NCBI RefSeq assembly: GCF_001048695.1
Contig: NZ_CVRB01000004.1
Location: 496,001 to 560,000, forward strand
Source of the DNA: Neobacillus massiliamazoniensis
GTDB taxonomy: Bacteria > Bacillota > Bacilli > Bacillales > Cytobacillaceae
Direction of reading: 5' to 3'
Length of the DNA stretch: 64,000 nt
The position numbers were made by a program, and so were the translations under genes. Under the pieces are notes generated by a model. It was not told where the DNA came from. It did not search any database and saw only the letters and a program-made list of their open reading frames with translations. Shown in pieces: positions 8,884 through 18,810 of this stretch (the stretch's first letter is position 1; each line of letters starts with the position of its first letter).

Positions 8884-10689
8884 TTATAACGATTTTCTCA
8901 ATTGAATGATTTCCATTGCAATTGTCGCGGCTTTCAAGTAATCCTTTTGCCGCTCTGCTTCCTTTTCTTCCACTTCTTTTTCTTTTATCTTTAACATTTT
9001 TTGATAATTCAACACCTGTTTGATATAATCAGACAATTCTTTATCACTTAAATCATCATTTATCGACATCATTTCGATGTTGGCAACTACTCGTCTAAGA
9101 TGATCATCTTGAATATAGGTTAAAAATGCGCTTGTATCAGGAGCCAAATGCTCTTCATAAAATCCAAATAAATAGGTTATGATTGCCTGATGTTCATCAA
9201 TATGAAACGAATTTCCTTGCAATAGCTCCTGTACTTTATAAGCAACATCCCTATTTTGAAGCATGTGTGCGATTAGACGTCTTTCGGCCGTATAATGTGC
9301 TGGCTTCAATTCATTTATGGGTTTGGCTATAACTAAAGGTGTTTGAATAGGTTTTGTTCGATTGGATGTTCCCTTTTTAGCAAAGAAAATCTGTTTTTGT
9401 TGCAGCTTCAATGCATCCAAAGAAAGGGAAAACTCAGTAGCTAGCTGCCTTAAGTAATGATCCCTTTCAACAGCTTTGTCCAGTTTGCTTATTTCTGTGA
9501 TTATTTCTTCGATATAGGCTAGTCTATCTCCTTCATTTTGCAAATTTTTCTCTCTGCGAAAATAAAGAAATTTAAAGGCCATCCATGTTAAGCTTCCGCC
9601 AATAACCTCATTTTGAAACTTTTCATAACCAAACTGTTTAATATACTCGTCAGGGTCAAGTCCATCGGGCATCATTGCTACCTTAATTTGAAAGCTTGCA
9701 TCCGATAATAAATTTCCGGCACGATAGGCAGCTTCGATTCCGGCATTATCAGAATCATAACATATCGTGATAGAATGAACATTTTGCCGTAGTATGGCGA
9801 TGTGCTCATCTGTTAGAGCGGTTCCCATTGTAGCAATACCATTCTCTACTCCGGACCGATCGGCGGAAATGACATCAGCAAATCCCTCAAATAAAACAGC
9901 ATGCTGCATTTTTCTAATAGCAGGTTTAGCCAAATGATAATTATATAAGATTTTGCTTTTATTAAAGATTGCCGTTTCAGGGCTATTTAAATATTTGGGC
10001 TGATCTGCCCCAAGTGATCTTCCTGAAAAAGCAATCGTACTTCCATTTCGATCAAAAATGGGAAACATAATTCGATCTCTAAAGCGGTCGAAATAGGTTC
10101 CATCCCTCTCTCTTCGAATCAGCAACCCCGCTTTTTCCATTGATTCTGGTGAAAAATTTCTTTTTAAAAGAAATTTATAGACAAAATCCCATGAATTTAA
10201 GGAATAGCCAATTTGAAATTTATCAATAGACTCTCGGGTAAAACCCCTTTCCAAAAGATACTCTAATGCATGTTGTCCCTCTTTTGTATTTACCAGCAAA
10301 TGGTGGTAAAATTTACATAGAAGTTCATGAGCATCGAATAGTGGCTGAAGCTCTTTTGAAACTTTTTTCTCCTTGCCAAGGGCTGTGAAATTTACTTGAA
10401 GATCAATATTTGCCTTCTCAGCAAGCCTAACAGCAGCCTCCTGAAAGGAGATTCCTTCAAGGTCCATTAAAAAAGAAAAAACATTACCACCAGCGCTACA
10501 GCCAAAGCAATGATAAATTTGCTTATCGGCTGAAACTGAAAATGATGGGGTATTTTCTCCATGAAAGGGACATAATCCGAAATAATTTCGCCCCTGCTTT
10601 TTCAATGGAACATAATCACTGATAACCTCTACGATATCAACATTCTGACGAATTTGATCAATTTTTTCTTCGGGAATACGGTCTGCCAT
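8884..10689 (-). CDS. dnaG: DNA primase DnaG
   Basis: Synthesises RNA primers at the replication fork. The N-terminal CHC2 zinc ribbon is visible (C40, H43, C61, C64 in GLCPFHGE and YHCFGCSAGG). The toprim catalytic core follows, with LFEGFADVI and the acidic YDSDNAG motif, then a C-terminal helicase-interaction domain from about residue 450. The 601-residue length is normal. GGAG lies upstream of the ATG. The upstream neighbour is the damaged yqxD and the downstream neighbour is sigA. Confidence 0.97.
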   Translation of the reverse strand: MADRIPEEKIDQIRQNVDIVEVISDYVPLKKQGRNYFGLCPFHGENTPSFSVSADKQIYHCFGCSAGGNVFSFLMDLEGISFQEAAVRLAEKANIDLQVNFTALGKEKKVSKELQPLFDAHELLCKFYHHLLVNTKEGQHALEYLLERGFTRESIDKFQIGYSLNSWDFVYKFLLKRNFSPESMEKAGLLIRRERDGTYFDRFRDRIMFPIFDRNGSTIAFSGRSLGADQPKYLNSPETAIFNKSKILYNYHLAKPAIRKMQHAVLFEGFADVISADRSGVENGIATMGTALTDEHIAILRQNVHSITICYDSDNAGIEAAYRAGNLLSDASFQIKVAMMPDGLDPDEYIKQFGYEKFQNEVIGGSLTWMAFKFLYFRREKNLQNEGDRLAYIEEIITEISKLDKAVERDHYLRQLATEFSLSLDALKLQQKQIFFAKKGTSNRTKPIQTPLVIAKPINELKPAHYTAERRLIAHMLQNRDVAYKVQELLQGNSFHIDEHQAIITYLFGFYEEHLAPDTSAFLTYIQDDHLRRVVANIEMMSINDDLSDKELSDYIKQVLNYQKMLKIKEKEVEEKEAERQKDYLKAATIAMEIIQLRKSL

Positions 10690-10732
10690 GAAAACAACTC
10701 CATTATACTAACACATATTCTGTATTGAATCG

Positions 10733-11185
10733 TTAAATTCCTGCAAATTTCGACAAAATTTTTGTTAAACTTAGCGAAAATCTTGCACGATCCTCAGAAT
10801 GAAAAGGCTTTGGTCCCTTCCCGTATTCACCCCTTTTTCTTGCTTTTGCATGTAGATAGCGCAAGTCAAGGGCCGTTTGGATTTCATTTTCGTCAAATAC
10901 CATTCCTTTAGGAGATAACACTTGAACACCTTTTGGCAATAAAGTGGATGCAAGACCAATGTCATGTGTAATGGCAATATCGCCTTTTTGGGCATGGTTC
11001 ATAATGAACAAATCTGCAGCTTCCTTTCGTGAATCAACAAATTTCCAGACTGCATCAACAGTTCCGATGGTCCATGATGATCATAAGAAGCTACAAAAAG
11101 AACTTTGACAGAAAATTTCGAGGCAATTTCGACAATTTCCTCTTTCACGGGGCAAGAATCCGCATCAACAAAATTGTCGGAAAGC
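10733..11185 (-). pseudogene. yqxD: frameshifted YaiI/YqxD family (DUF188) gene
   Basis: The C-terminal half is intact, from [18 protein letters not shown] through LPKGVQVLSPKG and YGKGPKPFHSEDRARF. The upstream half is recognisable but in another frame. The family motif [12 protein letters not shown] and [11 protein letters not shown] (about 11170-11085) are in one frame; [19 protein letters not shown], which should follow, is in a second. A one-base loss (or two-base gain) near 11068-11080 explains it. The expected TIFVDAD start also needs an extra T in the TTTT run near 11172, and no start codon with a ribosome site is seen. Either the gene is decaying or the assembly has indels here. Synteny (ahead of dnaG-sigA) matches B. 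subtilis yqxD. Confidence 0.8.
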
Positions 11186-11425
11186 CTTTGTTATTAATAT
11201 TAATTCTACATCACTCCACATATTCCTTCTTAACTAAGTAACTTTTATAAAAAGGTTTTATGTCGAATTTTTTTTAGGACGTTTCCTTGACATCTAACAA
11301 TAAATAGTTTATTCGTTCAGATGCAAGTCTAAACCTAAAAAATGTATTTTTATCACAATTTTTTATTATAGTATATTCATTATCATTTTTCCATCATTTT
11401 TTCCTTAAAAACACCTATGATTTAA

Positions 11426-11455
11426 GAAAAAAACACATAATCGAGTGATTATGTG
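11426..11455 (-). terminator. intrinsic terminator overlapping the yqfL stop
   Basis: CACATAATC/GATTATGTG with a GAGT loop; the minus strand then reads TTTTTTTC. The TAA of yqfL lies inside the stem. Confidence 0.8.
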
Positions 11456-12264
11456 CGAAATATTCTTTTTTGCAGGGTATTTAAAATGACATTGGCTGTT
11501 TCTTCGACTGCTTTATTCGTTACATCAATAACAGGGCAGTTAATCCTATTTACAACCTTTTCAAAAAAGGTTAGTTCATCTTTAATTCGATCAATATTTG
11601 CATAGCTTGCCTTGTCATTCAGCCCCAAAGAAATCAGTCGTTCTCTTCGAATTTCATTTAATTTTTCCGGACTTATTTTTAGCGCAAAGCATTTTTCTGC
11701 TGAAACGTTAAAAAGCTCCTCAGGCGGATCAACTTCCGGAACAAGCGGAACATTTGCTACTTTTAAACGTTTATGCGCTAAATACTGAGATAAAGGCGTT
11801 TTTGATGTTCTTGAAACACCTATTAACACAATATCTGCTTTTAAAATCCCTCTTGGATCACGCCCATCATCGTATTTTACAGCAAACTCAATAGCTTCTA
11901 CTTTTTTAAAATAATCTTCATCCAATTTTCTCACGAGGCCTGGCTCAAATAGTGGAGTGTTTCCACTAAACACTTGAATTTTGTCTATTAGCGGTCCAAT
12001 AAGGTCAACTGCAATGATTCCTTCTTCTGCAGCCTTTTCGATAATATATTGCCGCATATCTGGTTTTACAAGAGTGAAGGCAATCATCCCTCTGTCCATC
12101 AAAGCGAGGGTCATTACTTCGTCAATATGTTCCTTATCCTCAACATATGGAAACCGCTTTAAGGTCATATTCCATCCATTAAACTGACTAATAGCAGCTT
12201 TTGTTACTAATTCAGCTGTTTCACCTACTGAATCAGACACTACATATATGATAGGAGAACTCAT
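11449..12264 (-). CDS. yqfL: pyruvate, phosphate dikinase regulatory protein YqfL
   Basis: A DUF299/PPSR-family bifunctional ADP-dependent kinase and phosphorylase, of the type that regulates PPDK (or PEP synthase). The N-terminus [15 protein letters not shown] and the P-loop-like [11 protein letters not shown] are diagnostic; [11 protein letters not shown] is also conserved. The ATG at 12264 gives 271 residues, matching about 270 in B. subtilis. A TTG 39 bases upstream would only add a non-conserved leader. It follows ccpN as in B. subtilis, where CcpN controls gluconeogenesis; no PPDK gene is in the window. Confidence 0.9.
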   Translation of the reverse strand: MSSPIIYVVSDSVGETAELVTKAAISQFNGWNMTLKRFPYVEDKEHIDEVMTLALMDRGMIAFTLVKPDMRQYIIEKAAEEGIIAVDLIGPLIDKIQVFSGNTPLFEPGLVRKLDEDYFKKVEAIEFAVKYDDGRDPRGILKADIVLIGVSRTSKTPLSQYLAHKRLKVANVPLVPEVDPPEELFNVSAEKCFALKISPEKLNEIRRERLISLGLNDKASYANIDRIKDELTFFEKVVNRINCPVIDVTNKAVEETANVILNTLQKRIFRT

Positions 12265-12390
12265 TCTCCAAACCAACTCCTTTTCTAATGCTTGACTAGA
12301 CAATCCTTAAGAACAGCGTTTATGTATTGACCAAATTAAATCAGTTCACGCCCTATCATTTGGATGATAGCCATTCTTTCAAATTTTCGT

Positions 12391-13020
12391 TCATTCATTT
12401 CCTAATGCCACAAAAGCTTTTGTAATATTGGATTTCGTAATTCTTCCAATCACTTCAAAACCTTTATCTGTATTTTTAACGACCGGCAAGGCATCAATTT
12501 GCTTTTCAATTAATTTCTTAGCAATATCGATTAATAAATCTTCCCGTTCACACATCGTAATATTTGGCATCCTTGTCATAATGATATTTACAGGAATGGT
12601 AGTAAGTTCTTGTTTCCCAATACTTGCTCTTAATAAATCCTTTCGAGACAAAACCCCAACTAAGATAGAGTTTTGATCGACAACAAACAATGTTCCAACA
12701 TCTTCAAGGAACATTGTACAAATAGCATCATAAACTGAAATATTTTCCTTTACCACAACAGGGATTGACTGGTAATCTTTCACATATATTTTTTGCAGGT
12801 TTTCAGTTAGCAACTGTGTACCTGACTTCCCTGAGTAAAAATAGCCGACACGGGGTCTTGCATCCAAATATCCAGCCATTGTTAAGATGGCGAGATCTGG
12901 TCGTAATGTCGCTCGTGTTAAATTTAATCGTTCAGCAATATGTTCCCCTGTAATCGGTCCGTTTTCCTTTACTATTTGTAAAATATGCTCCTGGCGTTTT
13001 GTCAGTTCGATTGTTCTCAC
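12391..13020 (-). CDS. ccpN: transcriptional repressor CcpN (YqzB), HTH plus two CBS domains
   Basis: Residues 1-65 form a winged helix (HILQIVKENGPITGEHIAER, then LTRATLRPDLAILTMAGYL). They are followed by two CBS repeats (SIPVVVKENISVYDAICTMF and MPNITMCEREDLLIDIAKKL) that bind adenine nucleotides. B. subtilis CcpN represses gapB and pckA during glycolytic growth. I place the start at the GTG at 13020 because it aligns with the B. subtilis N-terminus; an in-frame TTG at 13032 is the alternative. The ribosome-site-like AAGGTGGTGA overlaps the start, so the exact codon is doubtful. Confidence 0.88.
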   Translation of the reverse strand: MRTIELTKRQEHILQIVKENGPITGEHIAERLNLTRATLRPDLAILTMAGYLDARPRVGYFYSGKSGTQLLTENLQKIYVKDYQSIPVVVKENISVYDAICTMFLEDVGTLFVVDQNSILVGVLSRKDLLRASIGKQELTTIPVNIIMTRMPNITMCEREDLLIDIAKKLIEKQIDALPVVKNTDKGFEVIGRITKSNITKAFVALGNE

Positions 13021-13137
13021 CACCTTGATCAAAACATAATGTATGGGTTTCTAGGATGATTGTGATACTTTATTATAGAAATATTATATACTAATTATTT
13101 TTTATTTGAAATGAACTTTGTTTACACCTAAATAAAA

Positions 13138-13190
13138 GGGGATGTCCCAAACTAAGGGTCAGACCCCTTTTCAAGGACATCCACTTTTTT
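13138..13190 (-). terminator. hairpin terminator of glyQS (GGATGTCCC family)
   Basis: GGATGTCC/GGACATCC outer stem plus an AAGGGGTC/GACCCTT inner stem, directly after the glyQS stop. Sequence words are shared with the hairpins at 1139 and 27921. Confidence 0.75.
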
Positions 13191-14571
13191 AAAACTTGAT
13201 CTTTTCCTGAATAAAGCTTACTAACTCTGAAATTGGAATTCTTGACTGCTCCATTGTATCTCGGTCTCGAACCGTTACCATATTGTCATCTTTTGAATCA
13301 AAATCATAGGTGATACAATATGGTGTACCAATTTCATCATGACGGCGGTATCGCTTACCAATCGAACCAGCTTCATCATAGTCCACTAAAAAATGCTTCG
13401 AAAGCTCAGCGAAAACTTCACGTGCTTCCTCAGAAAGCTTTTTAGATAATGGCAGTATTGCAGCCTTGAATGGCGCTAAAGCAGGATGGAAACGCATGAC
13501 GGTTCTTGAAGTACCATCTTCAAGTTGTTCTTCAGCATAGGCATCTATTAAGAAAGCTAAGGTTACACGGTCAGCCCCTAATGAAGGTTCGATACAATAT
13601 GGGATATATCTCTCATTTGTTTCAGGGTCAATGTAATTGAAATCTTCTCCAGAAAATTGCATATGCTGCTTTAGGTCATAATCTGTTCTTGAGGCAACAC
13701 CCCATAATTCGCCCCAGCCAAATGGAAATTTATATTCAAAATCGGTTGTAGCATTACTATAATGGGAAAGCTCATCTTCAGAGTGGTCACGAAGTCGTAA
13801 GTTTTCACTGTTCATACCCAAAGAATACAGCCAAGATTCAGCATATTGCTTCCAATAATCAAACCATTTAAGCTCTTCACCAGGTTTACAGAAAAATTCA
13901 AGTTCCATTTGTTCAAACTCGCGAGTTCGGAAGGTAAAATTACCTGGGGTAATTTCATTACGGAAGCTTTTACCGATTTGCGCAATACCAAAAGGAAGCT
14001 TCTTTCTCATTGTCCGTTGAACATTTTTGAAATTCACAAAAATACCTTGTGCTGTTTCAGGGCGAAGAAATATTTCATTCGTACTCGTTTCCGTTACGCC
14101 TTGGAACGTTTTAAACATTAAATTAAATTGGCGAATGCCTGTAAATTCATGGCTACCACAATCGGGGCAAGCAATGTTATGCTCTTTAATCAGTTCTTCC
14201 ATTTTTTCAAATGGAAGTCCATCTACAACTAATTCAATCCCTTTTTCGTCTAGGGCATTTTCAATGAGCTTATCAGCACGGTGGCGTGCTTTACACTTTT
14301 TACAGTCAATCATTGGGTCATTGAAGTTTCCGATATGTCCAGATGCTTCCCATGTTCTTGGATTCATAAGAATGCTTGCATCTAATCCAACATTATGGAG
14401 AGACTCATGAACAAATTTTTTCCACCAGGCTTGTTTAATATTATTTTTAAACTCAACCCCTAACGGACCATAGTCCCATGTGTTGGCCAGGCCTCCGTAA
14501 ATTTCCGATCCTGGAAATATAAAGCCACGATGTTTGGCATGTGAAACGATTTGTTCCATTGTTACACTCAT
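13189..14571 (-). CDS. glyQS: glycyl-tRNA synthetase, single-chain (alpha2) type
   Basis: A class II synthetase of 460 residues charging tRNA-Gly. Visible features: N-terminal [24 protein letters not shown], a Cys-rich insertion ([17 protein letters not shown]) suggesting zinc binding, motif 2 ([19 protein letters not shown]) and motif 3 ([12 protein letters not shown]). The C-terminal anticodon-binding domain starts near residue 365. B. subtilis has a two-subunit GlyRS (glyQ, glyS) at this locus; here one unrelated gene replaces both, as in the B. cereus group and staphylococci. AAAAGGAG precedes the ATG. Expression is expected to depend on the T-box upstream. Confidence 0.95.
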   Translation of the reverse strand: MSVTMEQIVSHAKHRGFIFPGSEIYGGLANTWDYGPLGVEFKNNIKQAWWKKFVHESLHNVGLDASILMNPRTWEASGHIGNFNDPMIDCKKCKARHRADKLIENALDEKGIELVVDGLPFEKMEELIKEHNIACPDCGSHEFTGIRQFNLMFKTFQGVTETSTNEIFLRPETAQGIFVNFKNVQRTMRKKLPFGIAQIGKSFRNEITPGNFTFRTREFEQMELEFFCKPGEELKWFDYWKQYAESWLYSLGMNSENLRLRDHSEDELSHYSNATTDFEYKFPFGWGELWGVASRTDYDLKQHMQFSGEDFNYIDPETNERYIPYCIEPSLGADRVTLAFLIDAYAEEQLEDGTSRTVMRFHPALAPFKAAILPLSKKLSEEAREVFAELSKHFLVDYDEAGSIGKRYRRHDEIGTPYCITYDFDSKDDNMVTVRDRDTMEQSRIPISELVSFIQEKIKF

Positions 14572-14590
14572 TTTTCATTCTCCTTTTGAT

Positions 14591-14820
14591 AGGCTGAGTT
14601 AAATTGGGCTGTTGATTTCCGCTCTAGTGGCGGTTCGGGGAGCCTCCTCTGCGCTTTAGCGCTTGCGGGGTTCCCCCTGTCCCGTACTCCCGCAGGACAT
14701 TGAATTACATCCTTGAATCAGCCCACGCACGAAGGAAATGCGATAGCATTTTCGAGGAGTCGAGCGCCTTCCGCTCCAATCAACATAGTGGCAAAATCAA
14801 CAATGTACTTTAACAAGCCT
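14591..14820 (+). repeat. MITE-like element, copy 1 (inside the glyQS leader)
   Basis: 230 bp with ends AGGCTGAGTTAAA and TTTAACAAGCCT, degenerate forms of the GGCTGTGTTAAA/TTTAACACAGCC inverted ends of the family. The GCGCTTTAGCGC core, CCCGTACTCCCGCAGGAC and CGCCTTCCGCTCCAATCAAC are shared with the other copies. It lies between the T-box terminator and the glyQS start, so it is transcribed as antisense sequence in the glyQS leader. Confidence 0.85.
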
Positions 14821-14833
14821 TTTAATAAAATAA

Positions 14834-15030
14834 AAAAACTCCCATCCCTATGCTTTAGTAGCATAGGGACGAGAGTTTACCCGCGGTTCCACCCTATTTG
14901 CTGTCAAAAAACAGCCTCTTTCAAATACGTTTGCTCTGGAACGCCTTCCTTAATGCCCTATACCCTAGCTTCCACCATCCTAGGTTCGCTTTTATAGAGA
15001 ATGTTAAGTACTACTTTCCTTCACAGCAAT
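14834..15030 (-). promoter_or_regulatory. T-box riboswitch (glycine) controlling glyQS
   Basis: On the minus strand the conserved T-box AGGGTGGAACCGCG is at 14895-14882. It is followed by a strong terminator stem (CTCTCGTCCCTATGC...GCATAGGGATGGGAG, then T-run) at 14880-14834. Upstream are Stem I elements: AGTA, a GATGGTG apical motif within CCTAG/CTAGG arms, and GAAGGCG, whose GGC (14945-14943) is a plausible Gly specifier codon. Uncharged tRNA-Gly would stabilise the antiterminator and allow readthrough. The specifier assignment is inference. Confidence 0.93.
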
Positions 15031-15083
15031 TATTAATTTAAAGAAAATAATACCGAAAACACGAAAAAATGTCAACAAGGCAA

Positions 15084-15836
15084 TTACATTAGATTTCGAA
15101 ATTTCTCCATTGATTGAAGAAATTTTTTTGTCTTTAGATGAAGACCGGAATACTCGTCGTAATATGCTGTGATTATTTTTTTCAACTCAGCTTTTGTCTC
15201 ATCTTTAAGGGAGATGTTCCCAAGTCTTGAGAGGTCGAAATAATAAAAGATCCGTAATAATTTCACTGTTGCCTGTGATATTTTTAAATGATATGGATCT
15301 TTTTCAAGACAGCGGTGACAAATAAAACCGCCCTCGCGAATCGAAAAAGAAAAATGTCCGTCTGTACTGCCGCAAACAGAACATTGATTTAAAATTGGAT
15401 ATAATCCAATGACATTAACCATTTTCATCTCGTAGATATTCATGAGTACATCGGGGTCATAGCCATCGTTCATATAATGTAGGGTTTGAAATAATAATTC
15501 AAACTGATATGGGTTTGGTTTTTTTTCTTCTGTAACTTTATCGGTTAATTCCACGATATAACTGGCATATGCCGTTAAAAATATATCTTCAGTTATGGAA
15601 CGCATGGAAGAAACCATTTCCCCTTGTTGAAGGCTACCCAAACCTGATCCTCGTTGGAGAAGAAAATATCCGTGTGTAAAAAGTTGGGTAATAGCAGAAA
15701 GACGGCTGTTTGGTTTTTTAGAGCCTCTAGCCATGACGCCAATCTTTCCCCATTCCCTCGTATATAAGGTAACAATTTTATTGGTTTCACCATAATCTGT
15801 CGTTCTAATGACGATGCCTTCACATTTCTGAAGCAT
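15084..15836 (-). CDS. recO: DNA repair protein RecO
   Basis: Mediates RecA loading and strand annealing in recombinational repair. An N-terminal OB fold ([37 protein letters not shown]) is followed by a helical domain and a C-terminal zinc-binding Cys4 (CSVCGS and CHRC). The ATG at 15836 has GGATGGTGA upstream and aligns with the B. subtilis start, giving 250 residues. A leftward neighbour of yqzL and era, as in B. subtilis. Confidence 0.94.
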   Translation of the reverse strand: MLQKCEGIVIRTTDYGETNKIVTLYTREWGKIGVMARGSKKPNSRLSAITQLFTHGYFLLQRGSGLGSLQQGEMVSSMRSITEDIFLTAYASYIVELTDKVTEEKKPNPYQFELLFQTLHYMNDGYDPDVLMNIYEMKMVNVIGLYPILNQCSVCGSTDGHFSFSIREGGFICHRCLEKDPYHLKISQATVKLLRIFYYFDLSRLGNISLKDETKAELKKIITAYYDEYSGLHLKTKKFLQSMEKFRNLM

Positions 15837-15868
15837 GTTTGTCACCATCCCGTAGATAAAAGACAATC

Positions 15869-16012
15869 TTATGAAACGGGAAAGTCGATTTGAGCTAGCT
15901 CTTCATTCTGATTTCCGGGTAGTTCTTGGTTTTCCTTCTCAAGCTCTTTAAAGAGAAGATATGTGTCAATACAACCTGTTTGGGTAAATATTTTCCACGT
16001 AAAATCTATCAT
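15869..16012 (-). CDS. yqzL: YqzL family small protein
   Basis: A 47-residue protein starting [13 protein letters not shown], with [17 protein letters not shown] in the middle; length and sequence match B. subtilis YqzL, which also sits between recO and era. AAAGGTGGGG lies upstream of the ATG. Function unknown; it is acidic with no membrane segment. Confidence 0.85.
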   Translation of the reverse strand: MIDFTWKIFTQTGCIDTYLLFKELEKENQELPGNQNEELAQIDFPVS

Positions 16013-16154
16013 CGAAAACCCCACCTTTCATTATTTCAACTAGCCTAAATAAAATCCTCAACCTTATCATTATCATAGCCTGTCTTTTAAAAATCATAAG
16101 ACGAAAAATTTGTAAATATTGTCCATACATAATTTACTAAATCGATAAATATTT

Positions 16155-16222
16155 TAGATAGGGTAAAAAGAAAAGCTGAAGCTAGACAATTAGAAAAGCT
16201 AAAGCGCTTTGGTGCCCCAATT
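16155..16222 (+). repeat. fragment of the AAGAAAAGC...GAGCTGGACAATT repeat
   Basis: AAGAAAAGCTGAAGCTAGACAATTAGAAAAGC resembles a collapsed copy of the elements at 21118 and 35757. It fills the gap between the era stop and yqzL. Confidence 0.45.
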
Positions 16223-16225
16223 TAA

Positions 16226-17588
<1,363 letters not shown>

Positions 17589-17726
17589 TTATTTGGCTTT
17601 AAAAATCGATATGTGCACCAAAAATATCATTAGAAAATTTCAAAAAATTTGAATTTTTCCACAATATACAAATTAAAGAAATTACACCAATAATATTTTA
17701 GCGAAATTAATATTTCTTTTCAAATT

Positions 17727-17967
17727 GGCCTCGTTAAACTTGCCTGTTGATTTGCGCTCAAGAAGCGAGCATCCGGCGGGCGTTCCGGGGAGCCTCCTCG
17801 GCGCTTAAGCGCCTGTGGGATCCCTTGCCCCGTACTCCCACAGAACGTTGAATCTCATCCTTGATTCAACACCGCACGAAGGGGATGCGATAGCATTTTC
17901 GAGGATCTCGCGCCTTCCGCTACAATCAACATAGTTTCAAAAATCAACAATGACCTTTAACACAGCC
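17727..17967 (+). repeat. MITE-like element, copy 2
   Basis: About 241 bp between cdd and dgkA. Ends GGCCTCGTTAAACTTGCC and CCTTTAACACAGCC; the internal GGCGCTTAAGCGCC palindrome and CCCGTACTCCCACAG are shared with the other copies. The rest of the 440 bp gap (17541-17981) shows nothing else that I recognise. Confidence 0.88.
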
Positions 17968-17981
17968 TTCAAATTAGCCTT

Positions 17982-18362
17982 TTAGAACAACTTTAGAACA
18001 TAAGGAAAGAAGATCATACTCCCGATGATCACTGACAAAATAGCGTATATCATGACGGCTCCTGCTGCGATATCCTTCGCCTGTTTCGCTAGCGGATGAC
18101 GTTCACTTGTGACTAAGTCAACGACACGCTCAATTGCCGTATTGACTAATTCTAGGGCGAACATTCCGCCAATGGCAAAAAGGATAAAGAGCCACTCTAT
18201 TTTTGTAATTGAAAAGTAAAAGGAAGCGCCGATGGCAAGAAAAGAACTGATGAAATGAATTCTCATGTTCCTTTCTGATTTGAGCGCTGTCTTGATTCCA
18301 TCAAACGCGTTGGAAAGGGCTTTAAGCAACGGCTGCCGTTTATCGCGTGAGTCCATACTCAT
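17982..18362 (-). CDS. dgkA: undecaprenol kinase / DgkA family
   Basis: A small membrane kinase with three predicted transmembrane helices (around residues 35-53, 55-75 and 100-122). The DgkA signature is visible: RNMRIHFI, then [17 protein letters not shown] with its acidic active site, and KDIAAGAV. Gram-positive members phosphorylate undecaprenol to recycle the cell-wall carrier lipid. The ATG at 18362 overlaps the ybeY 3' end; AAGGG is nine bases upstream. Confidence 0.93.
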   Translation of the reverse strand: MSMDSRDKRQPLLKALSNAFDGIKTALKSERNMRIHFISSFLAIGASFYFSITKIEWLFILFAIGGMFALELVNTAIERVVDLVTSERHPLAKQAKDIAAGAVMIYAILSVIIGSMIFFPYVLKLF

Positions 18363-18810
18363 CAAAAATTTCCCTTTGCCTTGTAAACATTACTTCTTCC
18401 TCTTCCTTTGTCATATGATCATACCCGAGCAGGTGTAAAAAGCCATGAACCGCCAAAAAACCCAGCTCTCTTATAAAAGAATGTCCATACTCATTTGCCT
18501 GCTCTTTTGCTTTTGGCACTGAGATGATAATATCTCCTAAGATTCGGGGCATTTCCTCACCAATTAATTCTACTTCCCCTTCTCCGAGCTCTTCCATAGC
18601 AAAAGATATCACATCCGTTGGGGTATCTTTATCCCGGTATTCCCGATTAATCTCTTGAATTCTTTCGTTTGATACAAAAGTAATCGACACTTCGCTTTGC
18701 TCCATGATATTTTCTTTCTCTGCAGCAAATTTTATTATTCTCTCAATTTCAATCATTAGTTCGCTTGATAATTCATTCGTTTCATCTAGAGAATCAATTA
18801 ATAATGTCAT
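18340..18810 (-). CDS. ybeY: rRNA maturation endoribonuclease YbeY
   Basis: A metal-dependent single-strand RNase for 16S 3'-end maturation and ribosome quality control. The zinc triad [11 protein letters not shown] is near the C-terminus, and [13 protein letters not shown] is typical. 156 residues. AAAAGGTGAAGC lies before the ATG, which overlaps the pgpH stop; the downstream overlap with dgkA makes a tight operon. Confidence 0.95.
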   Translation of the reverse strand: MTLLIDSLDETNELSSELMIEIERIIKFAAEKENIMEQSEVSITFVSNERIQEINREYRDKDTPTDVISFAMEELGEGEVELIGEEMPRILGDIIISVPKAKEQANEYGHSFIRELGFLAVHGFLHLLGYDHMTKEEEEVMFTRQREIFDEYGLTR

